From: Mucilaginibacter arboris
Lineage (GTDB): Bacteria > Bacteroidota > Bacteroidia > Sphingobacteriales > Sphingobacteriaceae
Assembly: GCF_009754915.1 (NCBI RefSeq)
Contig: NZ_WPIK01000017.1
Location: 1 to 64,000 of the forward strand
Direction: 5' to 3'
DNA length: 64,000 nt
The position numbers were made by a program, and so were the translations under genes. The notes below the pieces were generated by a model. The model was not told the DNA's origin. It did not search any database and saw only the letters and a list, made by a program, of their open reading frames with translations. Position 1 is the first letter of the stretch, and each line of letters starts with the position of its first letter. Positions 51,968-62,055 of the stretch are shown in pieces.

Positions 51968-53539
51968 TTAATAATATGCTACTGGTGCTTCTAACAGTTT
52001 TGGATCAGCAGTTTGATCATTGGCTGGTATGGGCAAGGTAAACGTGGAAGCAGTTGCTGGCGTAATGATCAGGCCATTGACTACCGGCGTTTTTACACCT
52101 GTTGCAGGAGCGTAAGTAAATTGCTGCCGTACCTGAGTGTTAAGTGCAGCGCTTGCAGCTTGTGGATTATAGTAAGAAAGACGGACCAGATCAAACCAAT
52201 ACTGGCCTTCAAATGCCAATTCAATCCTTCTTTCTTTCATCAAAATTGCTGGCGTAATACTTGTTACCGTACTAACACCGGCCCTTGTTCTTACCGCATT
52301 AAAATACTGCAAGGCCGTAGCATTTGTAGTTGAACTATTATTACCTAACAAAGCTTCTGCATATATCAAATATACATCGGCTAACCGTAATACCGTATTA
52401 TGTTCGATAGACGACCAAAGATCCATTGTAGGCGAATTGTTATCAGCAGCCGTACCTACTACATGTTTTTTAACGTTTACACCAGTTGCGGTATAGCCAC
52501 CACCTGCGGCATTTAATTCGGGGTAACGATCGCCGGTAAGCATAAAAGTAGCTTTACGGCGTATAGAATCTTGTGTAGTATATAAATTGGCAAGATCAAG
52601 TGTTGGGCCAATAGCACCTCCATAGCCACCACCACCGGTAACAAGGCTTCCGCTGGGTGCAAACTGTGCTTCTATACTATTACCATTACCATAACCTACA
52701 CCTGGTGCCCATTGAAATGCAAACAGCGACTCAGAATTATCGTTATACTGTGTTCTGAAAAGATTGTAATAACTTGATAAAAGCGTTAAGCCGCTTGTGT
52801 TACAAACATTGCCTGCATAATAGGCTGCGCTATCCAAATCAGTTTGACTCCTGGCACCACTCTGGCCTAAACCAGCCCTGGTTAAATATACTTTAGCCAG
52901 CATACCCTGCGCAGACCATGTAGTTACACGCCCCGCCTGATCTGTTTTTGGCAGATTAGTAGCCGCGTACCTTAAATCGTTTATGATAAATTTATAAACA
53001 TCAGTAAGCTTATGGCGCGGAACTAAAGGATTAGCAATCAGCTTGTCATTGTCTTCAATAATAGGCACCGCACCCCATAACATGGCCACGTGATAATAAG
53101 CCGTTGCACGCAAAAACCTCAATTCGCTAAGAGCTCTATTTTTACTTACAGTAGATACACTATCCGGCAATTTGGTGTTAATAGCTTTTATATTGATGTT
53201 ACAATGTGCTATCACATCATAAAAGGATTTCCATGATTGAGCGATATAGGCATTGTCGCTGGTGATAGAAAAAGTTGTAAATTGCACTAAAGCAGAATTG
53301 TAAGGCTGCAACATGTTACCGCTCATAATATCGCCGATACCAAGAAGACAGAAATCATTCCAACCCCACCAAGGCTGCGCATAAACAGCAGCAGTAGCAA
53401 GCCTAAGGTCGGAGCTGCTTTTATAAAAGTTATCAGTAGTTAATCCTGTTAAAGGAGGCCGGTTCAGAAATTCCTTTTTGCAACTGTACATCAGTATGAT
53501 GACAAGCAAAGAAAAAATATATATTTTAATCAGTTTCAT
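51968..53539 (-). CDS. SusD/RagB glycan-binding lipoprotein
   Basis: 523 residues. Lipoprotein signal (LLVIILMYSC, Lys-Lys), then SusD fold: FLNRPPLTGLTTDNFYKSSS, RFLRATAYYHVAMLWGAVPI, AQGMLAKVYLTRAGLG and the C-terminal EFxxEGxRWxDLxR-like ERRIELAFEGQYWFDLVR. It closes the SusC channel from outside and captures oligosaccharide. 11 bp after susC. Confidence 0.95.
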   Translation of the reverse strand: MKLIKIYIFSLLVIILMYSCKKEFLNRPPLTGLTTDNFYKSSSDLRLATAAVYAQPWWGWNDFCLLGIGDIMSGNMLQPYNSALVQFTTFSITSDNAYIAQSWKSFYDVIAHCNINIKAINTKLPDSVSTVSKNRALSELRFLRATAYYHVAMLWGAVPIIEDNDKLIANPLVPRHKLTDVYKFIINDLRYAATNLPKTDQAGRVTTWSAQGMLAKVYLTRAGLGQSGARSQTDLDSAAYYAGNVCNTSGLTLLSSYYNLFRTQYNDNSESLFAFQWAPGVGYGNGNSIEAQFAPSGSLVTGGGGYGGAIGPTLDLANLYTTQDSIRRKATFMLTGDRYPELNAAGGGYTATGVNVKKHVVGTAADNNSPTMDLWSSIEHNTVLRLADVYLIYAEALLGNNSSTTNATALQYFNAVRTRAGVSTVTSITPAILMKERRIELAFEGQYWFDLVRLSYYNPQAASAALNTQVRQQFTYAPATGVKTPVVNGLIITPATASTFTLPIPANDQTADPKLLEAPVAYY

Positions 53540-53550
53540 AATCGTAAATT

Positions 53551-56500
53551 TTATTTGTTTAGAGAGACGTTTAGGCCAACTGTATAAACCCGTGGCTGTG
53601 CATAATATCCATTATCAATACCTGCTTCTAAAGGGTTCCATGAACCAATTTCAGGATCATACCCGGTATATTTGGTTATAGTAAACACGTTGGTTACATT
53701 AGCATAAAGGCGCAGCGACCTTAAATGTATTTTAGATAACAGGGCAGGCGGGAAACTATAGCCTAAAGCAATACTCTTACATTTTAAAAAAGATCCGTTT
53801 TCAATATACTTGTCAGAAAAACGCTGATTACCATTGCCGCTGCTCTGGCTTATCCTGGTAATATTGGTAGTGGGATTGGTGATATATACATTATTAATAT
53901 CCGTTGTAGAACCTGCAGCATTGATTAACCCAATGTTAGCAAAATTCAAAACACTTGGGAAATAACCAAAATTCTGATTCGGATTATTTGCATTAACACT
54001 AAGCTGGTTATAAATTTTATTGCCATAATCACCTGTCATAAATACTGTCAGGTCAAGGTTTTTAAAGTTAAAAGTATTATTAATGCCGTATTGGAACTTT
54101 GGTATAGGCGAACCTAAAAACGTTTGATCGTTCGCATCAATTTTACCATCATTATTAAGGTCTTTAAAAATAACATCACCTACCCAAACACCACCGGAAC
54201 CATTTGTAATTGGTATTGGCCCGCTTCCATTTTGCGGCCTTGCAGGATATTTAGCAAAATCTGCCGCATTTTTATAAATCCCGATAGCCTGATAACCGTA
54301 AAACTCACCGATAGAACGGCCTACAATGGTTTTAGTAACTGAGCCATAAAGAGCTGGCGTACCAGAAGCTAAAGCAAGAATAGTGTTCTTATTCCTGGAA
54401 AGTGTAAGAGTTGTTCTCCAGTTAAAGCTTTTAGATCTGATATTGGCAGTTGTTAATGAAAATTCAAAACCTTTATTGCTTACAGAACCAATGTTAACGT
54501 AAGGAGCCCGAACGGCACCTGGCGAATATCCGCCTGAAGGAAAAGTACCTGAATAAAAAGGCTCTGTAAGGCTTAATAATAAGTTGGAGGTTTTACGATA
54601 ATAAGCATCGGCAGAAAACTGGATCCTGCTGTTTAAAATACTGGCATCCAATCCCACGTTATAGGACCTGGTTGTTTCCCATTTTATATCAGGGTTTCCG
54701 GTAGTAGAAGTTAACTGCGAATTTCCTGATAATCCTGTTGCTACAGTTGTTAAAGTTGAACCGTAAGCATACTCGGCAATGTTTTGGTTATTTACCAAAC
54801 CATAACCCAGCCTAAGTTTCAGATCATTAATAGCTTTTATATCTTTCAGGAAATCTTCATGGTTTATTTTCCATGCTAAAGCTCCTGAGTAGGTGGTATT
54901 CCACCTGTTTGCTACTGCAAATTTTGAAGAACCATCACGACGTACCGTGGCCGTTAATAAATATTTGTCATTGTACGTAAAGTTTGCACGGCCAAAATAA
55001 GCTTCGAGTGCCCCTTGTCCTTTAGTACCGGTATTAGTTGCAGTTGTAGCATCGCCAGTGCTTATGGAAGTTACATTATTGCTTGCAAAATTAGTCCTGG
55101 TAGCAGATACACTATTGCTATTAAGTAATTGAGCTTCGTGCCCAGCCGTTATATTGAAGTAATATTTGCTGTGAAAAGTGTGCGAGTAATTTAAAAAATT
55201 AGTAACCGAGTAATAAAAATTCTGTGCGCTTGTAGCAGTTCCCGAATTGGTATTATGAGAATATGCCCCCATGGTATAAGTAGGGTTAAAATAGTCTTCT
55301 GTAGCAAAATCGAAATTTCCGGATACTTCATTACGAAGGGTAAGGTCTTTTGTAAATTGAATTTCAGCATAAGCATTTCCCAGCACCTGGTTCCTGTTTC
55401 TTAGGTCTTTTACAATAGAAGCCAATGCAAATGGGTTAGTGCCTGTTGCACCATAAATATTTGGATCGTTACCGCCCCAGGTACCATCAGGGTTTACTAC
55501 GTTTACATCCGGTGTTTGATTTAAAGCTTGTAAAATAACTCCCGTATTGCTTGTAGCTACATTTTCAGTTACATGGGCCAACTGTATGTTTGTACCTATT
55601 CTTAACCAATCGGTTGTTTTGTTATCAATATTTGCTTTTATAGAAGTTCTTTGAAAATCAGATCCTAAAGCAATACCTTCCTGAGAAAAATAGGTGCCCG
55701 ACAAATAATATTTTGTCCTGGCATCGCCACCACTAACGGCCACATTGTGGTTTTGCATGGGAGCAGTCCTGTATAATGCTTTTTGCCAGTTAGTACCCAG
55801 GCCCAAATATTTAGGGTTTGCAAACTGCGGCCGAAAATCATAACCAATAATAGCTGCTTTTTCATTCATAAAAGTAGCATACTGCTGCAAGTTCATTACG
55901 TCGTAATACTTAGGCAATTTTTGCCAGCCATAATATCCATCATAGCTGATCGTCGGAGCGCCACTTGTTCCTTTTTTTGTTGTGATAATAATTACGCCAT
56001 TTGATGCCTGCGAACCATAGATTGCAGTAGCAGAGGCATCTTTTAACACATCTATTGTAGCAATTTGGGAAGGATCGATGCTGGATAAAGGATTGGTACC
56101 GTTGCCGCCAATAGGCGACTGAGCGCTGGGCGGGATTTGTATCCCATCAATTACATATAAAGGCGGCGTACCAGAAAAACCGCCTATCCCCCGTATTTGT
56201 ATATTTACAGCTCCGCCTGGCTGGCCCGAAACCTGCTGAACAACAACCCCGGCAACTTTTCCCTGCAGCGCTTGGTCTATTGTAGTGGGCTGCGTTCTTA
56301 ATATATCAGCTGACGTTACAGATGATACTGCGCCGGTTAAGTCAGATTTCTTGGCCGTACCATAACCTATTACAACCACTTCATTTAAATTACTGGATGA
56401 ACTATTTAATACAACATTAACCGTAGTATTTTTACCAACGGCAACTTCTTTCGTTTGAAAACCAATGAATGAAAAAACGAGGACGTCGCCTTCCTTTGCT

Positions 56501-56715
56501 TGAATACGGTAATTACCATTAATATCTGTGGGTGCAAACGTATTGGCCCCTTTCACCCTTACCGTTACGCCTGGTAAAGCTTGTTTATCATCGGCACCGG
56601 TTACTTTACCCGCTATTTGCCCTATCTGTGCATAAGCGGTAAAGGAAAAAAACAGGGTAATAACAACAAGTAAGAAACTGTTACTTATGGCTATTCTTTT
56701 TAATTTTTTCTTCAT
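53551..56715 (-). CDS. SusC/RagA TonB-dependent transporter
   Basis: 1054 residues. Signal peptide, carboxypeptidase-D-like sandwich (about 30-115: GKVTGADDKQALPGVTVRVKG), TonB-box/plug signature VVVIGYGTAKKSDLTGAVSS, plug to about 240, then a 22-stranded barrel ending in VGLNVSLNK. Imports glycan fragments across the outer membrane with TonB energy. Full length. Partner is the SusD gene. Confidence 0.96.
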   Translation of the reverse strand: MKKKLKRIAISNSFLLVVITLFFSFTAYAQIGQIAGKVTGADDKQALPGVTVRVKGANTFAPTDINGNYRIQAKEGDVLVFSFIGFQTKEVAVGKNTTVNVVLNSSSSNLNEVVVIGYGTAKKSDLTGAVSSVTSADILRTQPTTIDQALQGKVAGVVVQQVSGQPGGAVNIQIRGIGGFSGTPPLYVIDGIQIPPSAQSPIGGNGTNPLSSIDPSQIATIDVLKDASATAIYGSQASNGVIIITTKKGTSGAPTISYDGYYGWQKLPKYYDVMNLQQYATFMNEKAAIIGYDFRPQFANPKYLGLGTNWQKALYRTAPMQNHNVAVSGGDARTKYYLSGTYFSQEGIALGSDFQRTSIKANIDNKTTDWLRIGTNIQLAHVTENVATSNTGVILQALNQTPDVNVVNPDGTWGGNDPNIYGATGTNPFALASIVKDLRNRNQVLGNAYAEIQFTKDLTLRNEVSGNFDFATEDYFNPTYTMGAYSHNTNSGTATSAQNFYYSVTNFLNYSHTFHSKYYFNITAGHEAQLLNSNSVSATRTNFASNNVTSISTGDATTATNTGTKGQGALEAYFGRANFTYNDKYLLTATVRRDGSSKFAVANRWNTTYSGALAWKINHEDFLKDIKAINDLKLRLGYGLVNNQNIAEYAYGSTLTTVATGLSGNSQLTSTTGNPDIKWETTRSYNVGLDASILNSRIQFSADAYYRKTSNLLLSLTEPFYSGTFPSGGYSPGAVRAPYVNIGSVSNKGFEFSLTTANIRSKSFNWRTTLTLSRNKNTILALASGTPALYGSVTKTIVGRSIGEFYGYQAIGIYKNAADFAKYPARPQNGSGPIPITNGSGGVWVGDVIFKDLNNDGKIDANDQTFLGSPIPKFQYGINNTFNFKNLDLTVFMTGDYGNKIYNQLSVNANNPNQNFGYFPSVLNFANIGLINAAGSTTDINNVYITNPTTNITRISQSSGNGNQRFSDKYIENGSFLKCKSIALGYSFPPALLSKIHLRSLRLYANVTNVFTITKYTGYDPEIGSWNPLEAGIDNGYYAQPRVYTVGLNVSLNK

Positions 56716-56814
56716 TTTACAAATGAATTTAGGTTAGTAAATAATTGGTTCATATAAATTGGTTTATTGTTTAATTAGATATAGTATGATAGCTAGGTTC
56801 CTATTCAATTTAAA

Positions 56815-56839
56815 CTGTGCTATAGTTTGGTTAGCACAG
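56815..56839. promoter_or_regulatory. Inverted repeat upstream of susC
   Basis: CTGTGCTA (56815-56822) and TAGCACAG (56832-56839), perfect 8-bp arms with a 9-nt spacer. It lies 100 nt before the susC start and just after a small frame. Either an operator or a weak terminator for that frame. Confidence 0.4.
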
Positions 56840-56842
56840 AGT

Positions 56843-57091
56843 TTAGGAACAGCTTTTTAGATTATCCAACCTTAAGTTTTTATCACTTTTCGGTCGATTT
56901 GCTTTAGTAAAAGAGATTATTTTATCTGATATGACTTCCGACCGCAGCCTGGCATACCCGTTGTTTGAAAAGGAAATAAGTACAACTGTTTGCAATTTTT
57001 TAATGTTGACTGATTGCATATAATCCATATCAGCAGGAAACAAAAAAACAGCTAAAAACAGGCACAAAATCTGATGTACACGTTTCTTCAT
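56843..57091 (-). CDS. Small putative exported protein
   Basis: 82 residues from ATG 57091. VHQILCLFLAVFLFPADMDY could be a signal peptide; the remainder (SVNIKKLQTVVLISFSNNGY, KANRPKSDKNLRLDNLKS) has no recognised fold. It sits between a glycosidase and susC and may be a remnant. Weak gene. Confidence 0.35.
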   Translation of the reverse strand: MKKRVHQILCLFLAVFLFPADMDYMQSVNIKKLQTVVLISFSNNGYARLRSEVISDKIISFTKANRPKSDKNLRLDNLKSCS

Positions 57092-57434
57092 AAAAAATTA
57101 AATAAGTGCAACAGGTTTATTTATTACTACAATTGATTTAGCAAAGTACTTGGAACAACAACAAAATAGAGCTGCCCATTAGTTTATTTGGTTTATGAGG
57201 ATAAAAATAGAACAGGTAATGAATGTAAATGTTAAGAAATAGGGGCACAAATGTTAATTCAGTTTAATTATCTGATTTAGAGTAGATTAAAATGAATTAA
57301 CATAATAAAAAGCACTTTTTAATTAACTGTTGTATCCTTTTAAAAACGTGCATGAAGCCAACAATATTTATGGAAATCAGAATGCTTCTTTTATAAGGGT
57401 AAAATTTGTTTCCGAGTAAATTTTCTGGTCAATC
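57092..57434. other. 343-base gap with a solo repeat core
   Basis: Very AT-rich. Holds only the solo core at 57382-57393. The promoter of the susC operon may lie here or after 56843, but no -7/-33 pair is convincing. Confidence 0.4.
57382..57393 (-). repeat. Solo repeat core
   Basis: Exact ATGCTTCTTTTA, then TAAGGG and TAAAATTTG. Immediately after the GH3 gene end. Confidence 0.8.
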
Positions 57435-59600
57435 TTATTTAACTACCAAAAATCCTTCGCCTCTAATATCTGCTGAAGATGCGCCAACCATCACTTTAAG
57501 TTTATCTTTTTCAACCACAAATCGTTTCTGCTTTACATTCCAATATTGTAGTGCTTCTGCATTCAGTAACAACTTCATTGTTTGGGTTTCATTTGGATTT
57601 AGGGTGATCCGTTTAAACGCTTTAAGTTCTTTAATCGGACGTGCAACCTTTGAGTTTTGATGACTTACATACAACTGTACAACTTCATCTCCAGCTTTCC
57701 TCCCCGTGTTTTTAACATCTACGCTAACCGTAATCTGTCCTTTCGTACTCATTTTAGCAGCACTAAGTTTAAAATTCGCGTAGCTGAAACTGGTATAACT
57801 CAACCCAAAACCAAAAGGATAAAGCGGTTCGCCTGTAAAATACTGATAAGTGCGTCCGTTTCTGATATTATAATCCATCATTGGCGGAAGTTGTTCGAGC
57901 GATTTTGGCCAGGTTTGTACTAATCTTCCCGCAGGATTTATATCGCCAAAAAGAGCATCGGCTAAAGCGTTTCCCAGCTCCTGGCTGCAATGGGTTACAT
58001 GTATAATCGCAGGAATATTTGCTTGGGCCCAATTAATGGCATATGGAAAACTGCTTATTAATACTACAATGGTTTTCGGATTAACGGCATAAACTCTTTG
58101 AATCAGTTTTTCCTGTGCAGAATCAAGTGTGATTTGCTGCCGGTCAACTGCTTCTTTACCTTCACTTTGTGAAGAAACTTTAGCCCAACCTGCATTTCCT
58201 GTTGGATGGTTTCCGATACAAACGATAGCAACTTCTGCTGATTTTGCCATGCTTACCGCCAAATCATCATTTGTGGTATTCATTACATTTACATTCGCCC
58301 CGACTTTATTTTTGATGCCCTCTGCAGGAGAAATACTGTAAGATGGAGAGCCGCTGTACCAATCCTGCAAAACTTCTGCAGAACGCGGGCCCAGTACAGC
58401 AATAGATTTAACCGTGTTTTTATTTAAAGGCAAAAGTTGCTGGTTGTTCTTTAACAAAACCACCGATTTTTGGGTAATTAAACGTGCAAATGCTTTGTTT
58501 TTTTCTGATAGCCAGGGTTCCGGGCCATCTCCTATTTTGGAATAAGCAACCTTTTCGGGAGGGTCAAGCTGGCCTAATTTGATCATTACTCTGAAAACGC
58601 CCCGAAGTGCCTGGTCTATATCTGCTTCTTTTAGCAACCCTTTTTCCAATGCTGTTTTTACACCTGTTAAATAGTTATCTAAAAATTGGTTAATGCCGGC
58701 TTTAATACAGGCTGCCGCCGCTTCTTCTGGTGTTTTGAAATAATGATGAGCGGTAACCAGCATTTTATAAGCGCCGCCATCGGTACAAATGATACCGTTT
58801 TGGCCCCATTCTTTTACGGTTATATTTTTAAGGCTTGGGTTTACAGCTTGAGGAATACCATTTACCGAATTATAAGATGCCATAAAAGCACGAGAACCAC
58901 CTTGCTCAACGCCCATTCGAAAAGGAACAGAATAATATTCGCGCCATAAACGCTCATCAAAATTGGAAGAACTACTATCTCGTCCACGTTCATTACTATT
59001 GGCTAAAAAATGCTTCATCAAGGCGGAGGTTAACCAATATTTCGGATCGTTCCCTTGTAAACCTTTAATATAAGCTACGGCCATTGTTCCGTTAAAAAAG
59101 GCATCTTCTCCATAACATTCTTCTGTTCTGCCCCAGCGTGGATCGCGGCCTAAATCAGCATTTGGCGCCCTTACCACTAAACCTCCTTTTTTATATTTTT
59201 CACTTTGAAAGATGTACCGTGTTTCGTGGCCTTCAATATCAGCCGCTTGTTGCAGTAGTTCCGGGTCCCAGGTTTCGGCCATGCCAATAGCCTGCGGGAA
59301 AATAGTTGTTGGAACAGGCGTTTTTTTACCCCATCCGCCAATAACACCCAAGGCCAGTCCGTGTAAACCTTCTACATGTCCGGCCCCTTTTATGCCTAAT
59401 CTTTTAACGGTAGGATCAGTGCTTAAACAAGCTAACTTCTCATCCAGCGTTAATAAAGAAATAATATTATCAATGCGCTTTTCGACAGGTAAATCAGGGT
59501 TTTGAAAGGGGTATTGATATTGCGCATGTAAACGCCCCGCCCCACAAAATATAAAAACAATAATCGTAATAAAGCTATGTTTGATCGTTGCCATCTGCAT
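57435..59600 (-). CDS. GH3 beta-glucosidase/xylosidase, secreted
   Basis: 721 residues; signal peptide IIVFIFCGAGRLHA. GH3 N-domain: GVIGGWGKKTPVPTTIFPQAIG, RAPNADLGRDPRWGRTEECYGE, MKHFLANSNERGRD and nucleophile Asp in GIICTDGGAY (about 271). C-domain: KSVVLLKNNQQLLPLN, then a FnIII domain (about 610-715). Likely hydrolyses beta-glucosides from xyloglucan fragments; a xylosidase activity is possible. Overlaps closely (2 bp gap) with the GH95-like gene. Confidence 0.93.
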   Translation of the reverse strand: MQMATIKHSFITIIVFIFCGAGRLHAQYQYPFQNPDLPVEKRIDNIISLLTLDEKLACLSTDPTVKRLGIKGAGHVEGLHGLALGVIGGWGKKTPVPTTIFPQAIGMAETWDPELLQQAADIEGHETRYIFQSEKYKKGGLVVRAPNADLGRDPRWGRTEECYGEDAFFNGTMAVAYIKGLQGNDPKYWLTSALMKHFLANSNERGRDSSSSNFDERLWREYYSVPFRMGVEQGGSRAFMASYNSVNGIPQAVNPSLKNITVKEWGQNGIICTDGGAYKMLVTAHHYFKTPEEAAAACIKAGINQFLDNYLTGVKTALEKGLLKEADIDQALRGVFRVMIKLGQLDPPEKVAYSKIGDGPEPWLSEKNKAFARLITQKSVVLLKNNQQLLPLNKNTVKSIAVLGPRSAEVLQDWYSGSPSYSISPAEGIKNKVGANVNVMNTTNDDLAVSMAKSAEVAIVCIGNHPTGNAGWAKVSSQSEGKEAVDRQQITLDSAQEKLIQRVYAVNPKTIVVLISSFPYAINWAQANIPAIIHVTHCSQELGNALADALFGDINPAGRLVQTWPKSLEQLPPMMDYNIRNGRTYQYFTGEPLYPFGFGLSYTSFSYANFKLSAAKMSTKGQITVSVDVKNTGRKAGDEVVQLYVSHQNSKVARPIKELKAFKRITLNPNETQTMKLLLNAEALQYWNVKQKRFVVEKDKLKVMVGASSADIRGEGFLVVK

Positions 59601-59602
59601 AT

Positions 59603-62020
59603 TTATTTCAAATCCAAAATTAAATGTACTTCTTGAAGGGCCGGAAGCGTTAATTGATACGAACCGGGATGGGCCGGATAAGCGCGAAGTTGGGTTTCTC
59701 CGCCTAATTTTTCAATTAAGCCCGGAAGTTGTAATTCCACTTTTTGATTCATCTGAGATTGTAAAACGGCTTCTACATGTTTACCATCCCAAGTTAAACT
59801 TTTTACTTCCACTTGCCCGCGCAGCAAAACACCTTCTATTTTACCTTTTGTCCATTCTTTTGGCAGAGCTGGCAACAAGGCAATTTTGCCCGGATCAGCA
59901 TAAGTAAGCATCTGGGTGATGACGTAAGGCAAACCGCCGCTGATATCCGTATTAAAAAGTCCGCCAACATTATGGAAAGAACCCATTCCCGTAGTCCAGT
60001 ATTTACTGCTTAGCCATTCCACAATTTGCTGTGCTTTTTCTGCCTGACCGATGTGTGCAGAAGCCAGAGCAAGTTGCACCAATCCAAAAGCCATTTCGCC
60101 GCCGCCTTCATCAATCCTGAATTTCATCCGCTTTTCTATGGCCACATTTGCTGCTGCTGTTAATTTGGGATTATTGGCGAAATCAGGATCAACCTCATCA
60201 TACAAAGCATATAAATGCGAAGAATGGCGATGCGAATAATTATCTTGAAGATCAGGCGTGCACCATTCCTGCAAAGCGCCGTCTTTATTGATTTCGTATG
60301 CCGGCATTTTTGCCAGCATGTTTTTCCATTGTGCAATTTTGGCTTGATCTGTTTTTAAAGCTTTGGCAGCGTTAATGCAATTTCTTAACAGCTGTTTGGC
60401 AATCATCACATCCATTGTGGCATTTAAAGTTGCCTGGGAAGGACTGTTTGCCGGATTATTTTCGGGCGAGTAAGATGGATTAAACAAATATTTTCCGTCT
60501 TTTCCGGTCTTTAAAAAATCCTCGTAAAACAAAGCTGCTTCCTTCATAAAAGGATAAGCATGGTTTTTCAAAAAATCCTGATCGCCGGTATAAAGCCAGT
60601 AATCATAAAAATAATGGGCTGTCCAGCCAGCGGCGCCAGTCCAAAAAGTTAAACACCAGGTTCCGCCAAAATCTGTTTCTACTCCCGTTGTGGTAATTTG
60701 AGCAGGAATGTGAATGCCGCGGCAGTTGTATAACAACTTTGCTTCTTTGCGGAAATCATCCATCAGCTTTTCATGATAACTGAAATAGGCTTTCATCAGT
60801 TCAGGCATATTTCCGGGCAAAGCAATGGAAACGGCTGTAGGCAAATTGCCATCTGTGGTAAAACCGCCGGTCCAGGGTGAAGACCAGTTTCCGCTCCATA
60901 AACCTTGCAAGTTTGGCGGATTCGTGCCCATCGAACTGATAATATTGTAACGGCCAGCATCAAAAGCGCGTTCAATTTGTGCCGCAGCAGGTTCTTTTTT
61001 TACCTGAAGCAGCATTTCTTCATTATTTAAAGCGCGTTGCTGCGCGGTTGCGTTTAAATCCAGTTTCATCCGGTTAAACAACTCACCATGAATTTTGGTG
61101 TGTAAAAGAAGCATGGCCTGGTAATCCGTATTTTTTGCTTCGAGCTGTTGCTTTAACAAAGGCAGATTAGAGCTTTCATAATGATAAGAAGGCATAATTT
61201 TAGTAAGCAGCAAAACTTCATCAGCATTGGTAATCATGAGTTTTCCATTTTCCACCTTGCTGCTTCCGCCTTTTAAAATCAACCTTCCTGCGCCTTCATA
61301 TCCCTGCAAACCTCCCGGATTGTGGTTTTTAAAACTGCTTTGGTAAGTCAGCCATTGCCCTTCGGCTCCGGCTTTCATCTCTCCTACATTTTCATTTACA
61401 AATTTCCACTGGTTCCATTCGATCGGTACATGTTCAAAATTCATGGAACAATTGATTTTCCCGGTTCCTTTGATGGAAAGCACCACGAGACTATCCGCGC
61501 GGGAAACAAAAACCTTGCGTTCAAAAGTTCCCAATTCGTCCTGCCAATCTACAATCGCTTCGCCGGTTTCAAAATTGGTTGAGCGTTGATAACGTTTGAT
61601 GTTGGACGGCTGCTGCTCCACTTTTATCTGAAATGCCGGAATAAACGGATCGCGCTGATCTGCATAACCTTGTTCTTCCCGCAGCTTTACAGGAACCTGG
61701 CTTGCTTCTGTAAACTTGCCTTCCTGTATTAACTGGCGGATTTCGGTTAATTTGCCCGCTTGCTCAAAATCTTTCCCGGAACGTTTTTGCGGGAGATACA
61801 GCAACGCATGACTCAAAATAATAGTTTCATCATGCGGCTGACCAATTACCAAAGCACCCATCGTTCCGTTTCCGGTTAATAAGGAATGCTCCCAGTTAGC
61901 TGCTGGTTGCCAGCTGGTAACACCTCTTTTGGGCACTTGAAAATAGTTGTCCTGGGCAAAAGATTTTAGGGTTGTTAAAACAGGTAAAATTACTGCAAAC
62001 AGGATAAATTTTTTCTTCAT
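59603..62020 (-). CDS. GH95-like glycosidase with altered catalytic Asn motif
   Basis: 805 residues from ATG 62020. Signal peptide (FILFAVILPVLTTLKSFAQ) and GH95 layout: ANWEHSLLTGNGTMGALVIG, NLQGLWSGNWSSPWTGGFT, SYSPENNP with acid Glu (about 517), and LFNTDISGGLPYV with an Asp (about 695). Where the 4795-7275 enzyme has NINTEMNYWP, this has TTDGNLPTAV, so the paired Asn is not conserved. Either it acts on another sugar (alpha-L-galactose?) or is another clan member. A core at 61103-61114 is inside the frame. Confidence 0.85.
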   Translation of the reverse strand: MKKKFILFAVILPVLTTLKSFAQDNYFQVPKRGVTSWQPAANWEHSLLTGNGTMGALVIGQPHDETIILSHALLYLPQKRSGKDFEQAGKLTEIRQLIQEGKFTEASQVPVKLREEQGYADQRDPFIPAFQIKVEQQPSNIKRYQRSTNFETGEAIVDWQDELGTFERKVFVSRADSLVVLSIKGTGKINCSMNFEHVPIEWNQWKFVNENVGEMKAGAEGQWLTYQSSFKNHNPGGLQGYEGAGRLILKGGSSKVENGKLMITNADEVLLLTKIMPSYHYESSNLPLLKQQLEAKNTDYQAMLLLHTKIHGELFNRMKLDLNATAQQRALNNEEMLLQVKKEPAAAQIERAFDAGRYNIISSMGTNPPNLQGLWSGNWSSPWTGGFTTDGNLPTAVSIALPGNMPELMKAYFSYHEKLMDDFRKEAKLLYNCRGIHIPAQITTTGVETDFGGTWCLTFWTGAAGWTAHYFYDYWLYTGDQDFLKNHAYPFMKEAALFYEDFLKTGKDGKYLFNPSYSPENNPANSPSQATLNATMDVMIAKQLLRNCINAAKALKTDQAKIAQWKNMLAKMPAYEINKDGALQEWCTPDLQDNYSHRHSSHLYALYDEVDPDFANNPKLTAAANVAIEKRMKFRIDEGGGEMAFGLVQLALASAHIGQAEKAQQIVEWLSSKYWTTGMGSFHNVGGLFNTDISGGLPYVITQMLTYADPGKIALLPALPKEWTKGKIEGVLLRGQVEVKSLTWDGKHVEAVLQSQMNQKVELQLPGLIEKLGGETQLRAYPAHPGSYQLTLPALQEVHLILDLK
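61103..61114 (+). repeat. Repeat core inside the GH95-like gene
   Basis: Exact TAAAAGAAGCAT; the coding strand continues CACACCAAAATTCATG. Encodes AMLLLH in the linker helix before the catalytic barrel. Confidence 0.7.
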
Positions 62021-62055
62021 CAATATTTATTATTAAGTCTGTTTAAAATTCTATC

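Noticed and set aside
58622-58634. CTGCTTCTTTTAG inside the GH3 gene as a repeat core
   Set aside because: One mismatch, no A/T tail, and it encodes a common GH3 sequence (LLKEAD), so chance is likely.
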